DNA of 64,000 nucleotides, taken from NCBI GenBank assembly GCA_024516035.1, contig CM044955.1, forward strand, positions 43,156,592-43,220,591. Direction: 5' to 3'. The first letter of the stretch is position 1. Every line of letters begins with the position of its first letter. The position numbers and the translations under genes are program-made. Positions 37,601 through 48,900 of the stretch are shown here, piece by piece. The notes below the pieces were generated by a model. It did no database searches. It was not told where the DNA came from and saw nothing but the letters and a program-made list of their open reading frames with translations. This DNA comes from Bactericera cockerelli (lineage: Eukaryota; Arthropoda; Insecta; Hemiptera; Triozidae).

Positions 37601-38224
37601 ACGCGCGCTATTATACCCAAAAATGGGATAATAGCACGAAAAGAGCGGTCATAGCCATGCTATTAGCGTAATATAATCCTGCTAATATTGTGATAATAAC
37701 GTGCTTAGCACATGCGCTACAGAATACCTGAATATTCTTTAAGTACGATAGTATCGTGCTAAAAGTATCTTTTTTGTTTAGGGGGTAATATATAAATATT
37801 CACACAATTCTCCCATCTCTTTTTCTTCACTATCGTTCTGTAGGTATAATAATCAGGTGAATTTTACGACAAGATCCGCAAACGGCTTCCACAATCATAA
37901 ATTTTGGGAGGTTGAGTATTTTAAATACAATTACTACGGAATGGTTCCTCGTCCTCGAAGATCTACCTTTTTACACTCAAATACGGAAAATTCAAATACA
38001 TTAACTTACTTTAGTTTACACTTGACACTTGACAACACTGTCAGATTGAAGATTTTCAAATAAATCTGTGTATTGGAAGATAAACAGATTTCTATAATTT
38101 TTTGAACGTCAATAATAATAATATTATTATAGTATGGCAAAAAGTTGTAACCCACATTATTTTCATTTTTAATTTCCCTATCCTATTAATAAGAAAAGTA
38201 ATGGAATCACATAAAATTAAAGAT

Positions 38225-38560
38225 GTGTGTGTGTGTATGTATGTCACCCACTCACACACACACACAAACCCACACCCACACACACACAAACAAAATGTCA
38301 GTTACGTTTAAAAAAACGTGAATATTTTTGTCCTAACTCGGTATACCTCAACAACGGCTCCCCAGATATGTGTGATCGATATGTTAGTTGAAAGCTCAAA
38401 CCCTTTTACCTAAAACTTTCTCGCATTGAGTTGATAGGTCGTCGCGACAAATTTGCATCAATTTGTGACAATTCACTCAAATTTCAATCGACAGGAATAA
38501 ATCTGCTCGGAAATAGGGTCACCCTGCTGTTGAAGGGAAGAGATCAAAAGAATCGAGTCA
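38225..38560 (+). repeat. CA-rich dispersed repeat, copy 2
   Basis: (TG)n and (CA)n blocks, 'acaaacaaaatgtcagtta', 'gttgaaagctcaaaccc' and 'aactttctcgcattgagttg' match the 30,225 copy. The last motif recurs again near 38,950. Confidence 0.6.
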
Positions 38561-38569
38561 TCGCGCGAA

Positions 38570-39181
38570 GCGAGCATATATAGGAGGAGAAGGGGGGAAG
38601 AGGAGGAGAAGAGGAGGAGGAGGTAGAGGTAAAACTACCTATATTTACATTGAACTTTCATTTATTAACGTTTTGGGGCGGAAGAACGGCCATAACTTTA
38701 AAACGGTTTAAATTTTTTGGATCTGATATTTTTCTACGGATTGTATTTGTATTTTAAAGTGATAAAGTTCCCAGAACTTTTTTGGTATCTGTTATAGTTT
38801 TTTCATAATTTCACGGACAGATGAACAACGTATAATCTCAACGTCATCGTTTTTGGCGTGGAAAAAACTGCATTATTGCGATAACTTTGGAATGGCTTGA
38901 AATTTTTTAATTTTGAAAGTTTCTATAGGATTGGACTTTCTTAATCTAAAACTTTCTCGTTTTGAGTCGATAGGTTGTCGCGATAAATCTAAAGATACGG
39001 AGTCGTGAAGGTGATGTCGTGAAGGTCAAGGCGGAAAAACAGTCATCACTCTTGTAACTTTCGGCGATAACTTTGAAACGGTTTGGAATTTTTGAAATTG
39101 GTAATTTTTCCACGGTCGAATTTTTATTTTAACATGATCAATTGATCACGTTCCCATAACTTTTTGCTTATATATTAAGAT
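38570..39181 (-). mobile_element. Possible second Helitron-like family
   Basis: On the minus strand it begins TCTTAATATATAAGC after an A, and its other end may be the partially palindromic 'tgctcgcttcgcgcgatga' at about 38,570. The interior repeats a 'gataactttggaacggtttg'-like unit three times. The 3' terminus is not convincing. Confidence 0.3.
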
Positions 39182-39243
39182 GTAGTTGCAAAATAAAAAA
39201 TAAGAGAGTTTAATATAATCAAATAAAAATCAAACATCTTTAC

Positions 39244-39510
39244 AGCCAGCGTCGATGGCATGTTGAATACACCGGTTCCCTTCAGAACACCGAAGTTAAG
39301 CGACATCCAGCGAGGTTAAGACTTGGATGGGTGACCATTCAAATTCTAATTCTCGTGACGCTGGCTTTTCCCGGCCCCACTCAGGCTGGGTGAGGTTAAT
39401 GTGAGTAGCAGGTTTGTGAGTTTCCTGCGAATGGAGGGTAAAACCCCCGTCGTGATATGACCATGGCAGTTGAAAGCGACGTTAAACCCCACTTAAAAAA
39501 AAAAAAAAAA
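39244..39510 (+). mobile_element. 5S rRNA-derived SINE, second young copy
   Basis: It is almost identical to the copy at 5,203 (only a few substitutions), with the same 5S head, tail and poly-A. It is flanked by an 8-bp target duplication ATCTTTAC at 39,236-39,243 and 39,511-39,518. It lies about 400 bp upstream of the RPA1 start codon, so it may influence the RPA1 promoter region. Confidence 0.92.
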
Positions 39511-39910
39511 ATCTTTACTGGAAAGCGTATAAATCTGTGAAACTTGTAAAACTATAAAGCGTATTAATCAGTGTTTTCTAGCCATATGTTTGTTCTTAAA
39601 AAAAAAAAAAAATGAAATAGACCCGCGAAAACACGATAAACAAAAACGAAACTGAACATTGCTATAAGCGAAGATTTCGTTAATTTGTTGTAGAGATGTG
39701 AGATTGTTTTTTAATTTCTTCTTCTTTAGATGAAAATTATTGAATACAACTTAAAATTTAAAATCCAATTACTGAACTTAAAAATCATTCAACCCTGAGG
39801 TGTATTTCACCATTCCAACTGTCCGATTATTCGAAAATAGCAGTACCAGTTTCTATCAGAAAAGTTGGAGTGAAGATTGACAAGTTTCACAGTACATATT
39901 GGCCCTCACA

Positions 39911-42900
39911 ATGACTGATATTAAACTATCAGAAGGCGCTCTCAAGGTATTTTCTACCAATACTCTTGTCTTTAACTCTAAATATTATTATCAGGATCAA
40001 CATGGATAGATCTGAAGTCTTAGTGTTGCTGTCCAGTTATCATGAAAAAAAGTTGAAAAGTTATCATATTTGTGTTAATCACTTTTGTGATATCACAACT
40101 ACTCAAACTTGCTTTACTAAAACTATGCTGAAACCGTGACTTGAACCACCGACCTCCAGGTTACAAGTCCGCTGCCTTATTGATCAAGGTACTGAGGTTG
40201 GTTGTCCAGTTATCATGTAGGTATAGAGTTAATGAAAATTCCTGGAACAGATTTTTGAATGGCTCAAAACTGAAATTACCTTAGTTTGTCCATATTTTGG
40301 TGGAGTCAGATTTTTTACAGGGTGTCCCAAAAGTACTGAAACAGGCACCAACTTTTGATATTTAACACTTTAACTGTCCTGTGTAACATTAATGTACACA
40401 GTGCCCTCGGTTTGTGAGACAATAATGTTGCACAAACAGATCTAAGTTTGAAACTCGTGTGTAACAATTTTGTTACACATGATGTATTTTTCTTATTGGA
40501 ATATGATTGTCTTGACGCAGAGTTACATTACAACATGCTGAGCATGTGTGATGTGTTGTGGTCTGTTGTGTGATGTATGTGTGAATGTTGTATGTGTGGT
40601 GTTTGATAAGATAATTGATGAAGGTCTAGATTACTTATTAATGAGATTTTCAGCCAAGATGAGGTATATTTCACCTTCTAATGTGTTCAGGAGACTGATG
40701 TAAAAAGATGTAAAGATTTTTTACATTTATTTTATAAACCTGATGGCTCAGGTTTGTGAAATGGAAATAAATATGCAAAAGTTATTTTCACATTTTTGGC
40801 CTCTCAGAACCCAGATCCCCCTAAAAATGATGTAATTAACACAAAAATAACATTTTTGATTTTTGAAAAAGTTTCTTCTTAAACTCATATTACGGTGAAT
40901 TTTTCAAAAATTCAAAATATCAGAATTCAAAATTGAAAATGTTTTTTTTTGGTTAATTTCACCATGTTTGGGTCAACTATGAGAACAATTTCAGAGTTTC
41001 AGAGAAAAAATATGTAAAAATTGAACTCTATGTATTTCTTTACATTATGCAAAGCAGAATCAGTCTTCTGAACAAAAGGGATAAGGAGAAAGAGACTTAT
41101 AAAATTGTAAGAGTAAAATATAAAACTGTTAAAACTTACCACTATAGCGGTTACATGAGGCTTGTTAGTGAGTGAACATTCTGCTGCTGACACAATAGCA
41201 TGAATACCATGAGTTAATTTCTCAGTTAATTTTTCACGTGCTTCTCGGTGGAAAAAGCACTTCCACACACATATGAACTGTCAAACATTGATGTTATTTT
41301 CTGTGCAAGAGAACTTGGGTTCAGAAAAGGTTCTTCTTTAAGTTATAGATATGAACGTCTAGACAAGAAAGTACTATTTCAGTGTCAAATTGGTTCAGAG
41401 AGCTAGAAATCCCTAGTATTGTATGTATGCTAGAATAAAGGAAATAAATTTGTGTGGTAATGAAAGGATTTTTTTTAAATACCTGACCTAAGTTGTCCCC
41501 TTTATGTTAATATTTGCTTAGTAGGGGGCTGCAAAAAAGAGCTCGTGGGATGCAGGTTGGACAAGCCTGGTCTAGGGTATAGCCTATAGGCCTCCGTTAT
41601 TGTCTCACACTTACGAGTATAATATGGAATATGGATGATTTTAGTAATTTTGTTTATTTACCTACCTATTTTTTTCTAATGTAGATTTAATTTTTCTAGA
41701 GTTAACCTCCTATATATTTTTTATTATTTTGTTTCTTTCCAGTCCATAATGAATGGAGAAGAAGTGGCCAATCCAGTCATGCAAATATTGGTAAGTAACA
41801 TGTCACACTTTTGAAGTATCTATGCTGTAATTGCTGTATTATCACTGGTGTATTGACAGGCAGTCCTGCTAACTTGAGAATGTTTATCTTTTAACTTTAT
41901 GGTGTAAAAAGAGTTAGCATCACTTATTTTAAGATGTGGTTTCTTTGTGTAATTATGTCACCATGTGCAAGCTTTGTGTGCTACTCCAATTGACCTGTTA
42001 AAAAATGAACATTCAAGGTAAGGCTATGTTAAAGGTCTTCTAACTTTGAACTGTTCCATGCATTAGTTAATTGGTAATGATATTATTTTCTCTTGTCCTA
42101 CCATATAGTAGTCACTGTGGCCAAAGAAAAATTAGTAGCTACTTTGTTGTGAGAAGCAATCAGTGGCAGAATTATGGGCAAAACAATATATTGTATATTA
42201 AATGGCAAAAAGTCCTATGATCTTGCTGTACCCACTAAAATTGTGACATAATAACACAGTTAATTTTTTTTTTAAATTATTATTATGATTCTACCACATA
42301 AGTTACCTTTTATGGTGTTTTCACCAGCACAGTTACCTACCATAACAAAAAAGGGTTAAGTATTTATAAATAAATTTATCAATAACATAAAAATAATTAT
42401 TGAAATAAAGATTTTTTTAATAGATTATAGATTGATAAGTTGGATTTCTTTAATAGATTATAGATTCACAAGCAGGCTGTCGCCCGCTTTGCGGGCCGAG
42501 GCATGGCCGTGAAAGCAAAAAATCCTTTTTCGCCAATGGCAGGTATTGTAGTGGGAATTTCGAAAAATCCCGTCTTATTGCACATCTAGACTATAAGACA
42601 AAGCTACCTACCAAATTTCAGCTTCCTAGGACTTACGGTTTGGGCTGTAGAGCAATGATCAGTCAGTGAGTGGTCAGTCAGTCAGTGACTTTGACATTTA
42701 TATATTAAGATAAGCTGATAACTATCAAGATCACCAACTTTATTCTCAAAGTTGTTTTCATAATAATTGCTCTTCAAGATACATGGACAGTGTCTTCAAC
42801 ATATTTTTTGTTTTATTTGAAGTGATATATAAGATCCTACTGATGCATGATAGGTACCTTGTACAGAATCTGTGATTCTTCTCTTGATACTCTAAAATAC

Positions 42901-45900
42901 TCCTTTCACTAAACCTCATACTTAACCTGGTTAACTTTTCACTCTTTCAAATGATCTCACCATCTCTACACCACTTTATAATATGTTCACATTGTCTTTT
43001 ACAGGGAGCAAAGAAAATTCCTGGAGGCACATCAGAGAGATACAGATTGTTGATCTCAGATGGTGTCAACAGCAACAGCTTTGCCATGCTTGCCACCCAA
43101 AAAAATGACCTCATTACCAATGGAAGTTTACCAGAGTTCACCATTGTTCAAATCCAGAGATATGTTGTCAGTGGTGTTAATTCCAACTCTGCTAGTAATA
43201 GGTTAGTTTCAGATGATTTTCATGTGCTAAACAATAGCTTGATAGAAAATGAGCAGTTGAAAATTATTTTCCCCTCTGTGGAAAACTTCTTTAATGTCAG
43301 AGAAAATTTGCAATAATTTTGAATAAATATCAAACATGGGTAGATGTGGTTATGGCACTTAGGCTTGTAATGTAAACAATCCATTGCATAGATCCCACCC
43401 AATACTTGGATTTTTTCCTCATTCATTTGAGTATATGACCACTTAGTAATAAAGCTCTGAAGGTTAGGTGGTAGGAAAGCTGGTCTGAGGGTTAGGTTGA
43501 GCATTTATCTTGTATAGTGGTTTTCTTCCAGTCTTCCACTAATGAGTTTTATTATAATTAATGAGTATGCACTCCATTAAGAGCTTGAATCACTGAGTGT
43601 AAACCTCGACTCAAACCATCTTTATCACCTATGGTGTTTTGTATTTAATTTGCATGAATGATTTTATGGAGCTCTCTTTAGTAGACTCACTCTAAAATCT
43701 AAAATGTACTCAGGATAAGTGCACTCTAAATTGCAGTAGATCTCTTTGTTAATATATAATATAATGTGTTTTATTATGCAGTTCATGAAACATTAAGCAC
43801 AATTTACAAATGATCTTTAAAATAAAATTACATTCAGATTATTAAGACTTAAAAGATAATTTAACAAAATATCATGCATATAACATTACTTTGATAGAAA
43901 TTAGGTATGTTTGAAATTTAGAATGATAGAAATTTAGGTATAAACTTTGATAGAAATTTGTTGATGAGGTATGCACTCAAGATGATGGATGGTCTTTTAC
44001 ATTAATTTCTGTGCTTTATTTCTTTATGTTGACCCAGTACCTAAAGGTGAAGTATTGTGTCACTACTCGTTCATTAATCAAATCAATCTCTCTCAATATC
44101 TTATTTTTCAGGGCTGTGTTGATTATTCTAGAACTGAACATTATCAAAGGAGGTGCAGATATTGGTTTCAAGATTGGAAATCCACAAAGTTTGACTGCTG
44201 ACAGCTCTTCCACCCAGCAGCCTTCTACCAATGGATCAGCTCAGACTAATGGCAATAGTTCTGCAGTCGCAAGCAGAACCAGTGCCATGTCAAGTGCTGT
44301 GTCCAATGGAGGTAATATGTGACCAATTCATATTGTGAAAACCAAATTTATTTTCATATTGTTTCTTGACATATTAGAATAGGTATAGCCCAGGCATGTG
44401 AATTTAGTCTAAAAATAATCCAAGTACATATTAAACTGTAAATTAATGAGAAGTCTTAATTGGAGTATATTAAAAACGAGTAGATCACTAGTCTGAACAA
44501 AAGTCTAGAACATTGGCCTCAAGGTTGAGGTCAAAGGATAGGAGTAAACACATTAGCCAAAATCATCGTCAGCTACTTCAATATGTTGATCTCTTTTCAA
44601 TTGGAAAAGATAAATATGGAAAAACCATTTGATGAAAGAGACATAAGTCCTTATAATATATAAGTCTCATAGGTCTTCAGAGGCTTGTATTATTTCTAAT
44701 GTTTTATACATAAACAATTTAATTGATTTAATCCTGTAAGGTGGATGTTCTCCAAAGTAAATAAAACAAAGTAAAAAAAATCAAATCCATCTGGTTGGTG
44801 GATCATAAAATTCCCTAGTTATTAATCTGCATACAATATACATAGTAATACTGTAAAAGTGACGAACTATGTTTAAGCACTGTAGTATTTCGTTCTCTTG
44901 GAAACAACCGTTTTGCTACATTATAATATTCATCATTTCATTATGATAACAATATTGTCAACACTATCTAATTAAATTAAATTTCATTGTTTGTAATAGC
45001 TTCAGCCACTCAAACCCACCCTATAGTGAGTTTGAGCCCCTACCAGAATAAGTGGACCATTAAGGCCCGTGTCACCAATAAGACACCCATCCGGGAGTGG
45101 AACAACGCCCGTGGCTCGGGTAAACTGTTCAGCATTGACCTTTTGGATGAAAGCGGAGAGATACGGGCTACCATGTTCAATGCAGAGTGTGACAAGTTCC
45201 ATGATATGATTGAGGTGAGTTCTTAGGGTCCAGAATCTGGGATCTGACCCACACACTAGTCCAGCAGCTTCACTACCTATGCTTCCTCTGAAAGTTGGAT
45301 ATTTTTCCTCTCTTAGTTTTAGTATATTATGAGATTTTTGTTCCAAGTTTCTTTTAAGTTCTAGTTTAAACAAATGCAACGTGAAGTCTACTTTGAGTTC
45401 TTGATTTACATGTATTGGAATAGTTCTAGGATTAAAAATCCAAAAACAATGAGTACATATACATTTAGAATAAAAAAGTAATGAAGAAAATTTGCTGATC
45501 TGGGAATCTAGATGAAATTCTTATGATATCACCAATTTAACTTTTTTTTTTTTAATGGAAATTTGCCTTTTATTTTCAGTTCTCTTATATCTTTTCTGAT
45601 AGTTATGTACATATTTATTTTACAATATATAAAACAAGTCAACCAAATCATCTCCCTGGGCACACAACCTGCAACTGCCGCCGCATTTCCTCTTTGAATT
45701 GCTAGGCTTATTCTTTGTGATAGATAAAAACTTGCTCTACCAAGTTAACTACAATTCTTTTTCCCTTACCAGAAAGACAAAGTCTACTACATCATTCTTT
45801 TCCCATTACCAGAGAGTCAAAGTCTACTACATCATTCTTTTCCCATTAACAGAAAGACAAAGTCTACTACATCATTCTTTTCCCCTTACCAGAAAGACAA

Positions 45901-48900
45901 AATCTACTACATCATTCTTTTCCCCTTACCAGAAAGACAAAGTCTACTACATCATTCTTTTCCCCTTACCAGAAAGACAAAGTCCACTTCATCATTCTTT
46001 TCCCCTTACCAGAAAGACAAAGTCTACGACATCATTCTTTTTCCCTTATCAGAAAGACGAAGTCTACTACATCATTCTTTTCCCCTTACCAGAAAGACAA
46101 AGTCTACTACATCATTCTTTTCCCCTTACCAGAAAGACAAAGTCCACTTCATCATTCTTTTTCCCTTATCAGAAAGACAAAGTCTACTACATCAGCAACT
46201 GTACCCTGAAGCCGGCTAACAAGAAGTTCTCGAGTATCAACAACGACTACGAGATGTCATTCACCCACGGCACCACTGTTGTACCTTGCGGCGAGGATGA
46301 GGTGGGGGACATGCCATCTGTCAAGTACAACTTCGTCCCACTCAAGTCAATCCTGGATGTGTCACCGGACGAGAACATAGGTGAGTTCATTAATCATGTC
46401 TTGTTGGTCAAGTCCTTACAGGTGAGTTCATTAATCATGTCTTGTTGGTCAAGTACTTAGAGGTGAGTTCATTAATCATGTCTTGTTGGTCAAGTACTTA
46501 AGAGTTGAGTTCATTAATCATGTCTTGTTGGTCAAGTACTTAAGAGTTGAGTTCATTAATCATGTCTTGTTGGTCAAGTACTTAGAGGTGAGTTCATTAA
46601 TCATGTCTTGTTGGTCAAGTACTTAGAGCGTCAGTCTGGTAATTCAGGTAGCGAAGGAATCCGTGAGTTCTCATCTTAATTCATGTATATTTCTTGAATT
46701 ATTTGAAATCAAGGATACACTTGTAATTAATGATACAAAAAAAAAAAAAAAAAAAAAAAAAAAATGCTGGAATTTAGAGACTTATCCTTATCAGTCTGTA
46801 TAAATTGAGTCCATTATCATTATATAATCTTATTCCACGTTATAATAATATTTAAAACTTATTGAGAAAAATTCACTGTCTTACAATGCAGAATGATTCT
46901 AGTTTGAAAGCTTTAGCTGCAAACGGACTAAGTGCCGTTAGCCGTGAGGACTTTGGTTTTTTTTTAAAGGCATATTTGAACGAACCCTTGGACTTTAGCC
47001 AGGTTAGTGAAGGTTAGCTGAGCTGCTATTTATTTAACGTTCTCTAACCAACTTGTTCGGTAAAATCAATTCAATTCAAAGGTATTTCATGGCCGAGAGG
47101 AGTAGGGCCAGGAGGGGGAAAATTTTCGGACGTCCAGTGTCCACTCATCATAACTCGTAAGGAAAAATAAGTAGTTACCTGTGGCGGCATTGCCAGAGTT
47201 TAAAGGAAACAATATCAAGGATTTAGAAAAGCCAAGAATGCCGTGCTATTCACAGAAATTGTGAAGAGGCTCTTGCTTCACCACAAATAAATTATATTTT
47301 AACTCCTCTTATTTTCAATTCAATGCAATTTCCACAGAGTTTGTTGATGCACATTAATATAAATTATATTTTAACACGGATAAATTATATTTTAACTCCT
47401 CTTTTGTCATCAGAGCGACCTAGATACGTAAACAAAGTGTTTGGAATTTGTAAACATGGGTCCTCCTGGCATGACGTTCCACCCCAAAAAGAGACTAGGA
47501 CTGCCGGGGTCGGTAACACTTTTTAAATTCAATTCAATTTCCACAGAGTTTGTTGATGCACAATAATATACATTATATTTTAACACGAATAAATTATATT
47601 TTAACTCCTCTTTTTATTTTCAATTCAATTCAATTTCCACAGAGTTTGTTGATGCACAATAATATAAAATAATTATATTTTAACATGGATAAATTATATT
47701 TTAATTCTTCTTTTGTCATCAGAGCGGCCTAGATACGTAAACGAAGTGTTTGGAATTTGTAAACATGGGTCCTCCTGGCGTGACGTTCCACCCCAAAAAA
47801 AGACTAGGACTGCCGGGGTCGGTAACACTTTTTAAATTCAATTCAATTCAATTTCCACAGAGTTTGTTGATGCACAATAATATAAATTATATTTTAACTC
47901 CCCTTTTTATAATTAAATTCAATTCAATTTCCACAAGTTTGTTGATGCACAATAATATACATCATATTTTAACATGGATAAATTATATTTTAACTCCTCT
48001 TTTGTCACCAGAGCGACCTAGATACGTAAACAAAGTGTTTGGAATTTGTAAACATGGGTCCTCCTGGCATGACGTTCCACCCAAAAAAAGACTGGGACTG
48101 CCGGGGTCGGTAACACTTTTTAAATTCAATTCAATTCAATTTCCACAGAGTTTATTGATGCACAATAATATAAATTATATTTTAACTCCTCTTTTTATTT
48201 TCAATTCAATTCAATTTCCTTAGAGTTTGTTGATGCACAATAATATAAATTATATTTTAACTCCTCTTTTTATTTTCAATTCAATTCAATTTCCACAGAG
48301 TTTGTTGATGCACAATATTAAAATTAAATAAAATTAATTCCTCAGACGTACTTGGGGTTTGCATCGACGCGGCAGACATGAGCTCCGTCACAGGCAAAAC
48401 CAATCAGAAGACGTACACAAAGCGTGACGTCACACTCGTGGACCAGAGTCTGGGCTCCGTCACCCTGACGCTCTGGGGGAAAGATGCCGAGACGTTTGAC
48501 GCAAGCAACAAGCCTGTGCTCGCCGTCAAGTCCGCTGTGGTCAAGGAGTTCCAGGGTAAGTGTTGACGGATTCCTTCACGTTAGCTTTAGCTACAATCTG
48601 TCCCGGTAGCTCAGTGGTAAAGGCGGCACTCTGTGAATCCAGAGAAACCAGATGTCGTGGGTTCGAAACCCAGCCGGGACATGACAAGTTATCCTCCCAT
48701 TTGGGATTTTTACCACATAATAATATGTCTTGGGCTTACTGCGGGACTTTTATAGTCTTAATCGGGCAGTATAAATAAGGCGATATTATAATACCCAGTT
48801 CCCCACCCGTGTTAGTCTGTTTGCAACACAAACTTATTCCCTCGTCCTAGACAAATAACAGGAACATTTGATTTGATTTGATTTTATTGATGATGACAAT

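Larger units (their letters stand above)
34019..37785. mobile_element. ~3.8-kb element with short inverted termini and gctaaaag-rich subterminal arms
   Basis: The left end reads CCCCTTAAACAATGGCTAAT. The right end, inverted, reads CCCCCTAAACAAAAAAGA. Both ends are followed inward by 300-600 bp dense in gctaaaag/cttttagc and gctattat words, which are found nowhere else in the window. This suggests a DNA transposon or foldback element with repeat-rich arms. No transposase frame is visible. The interior holds a broken coding fragment and a LINE end. Superfamily unknown; the target duplication is not clear. Confidence 0.5.

Noticed and set aside
40320..40345. Mariner end 'cagggtgtcccaaaag'
   Set aside because: No inverted partner or TA-bounded element was found nearby. 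At most a solo end.
45002..45379. 125-codon minus frame
   Set aside because: Antisense shadow of RPA1 exon 5.
45699..46460. 253-codon open frame
   Set aside because: It is the stop-free 40-bp acceptor array running into real RPA1 exon 6 and past its donor. It is not a separate gene.
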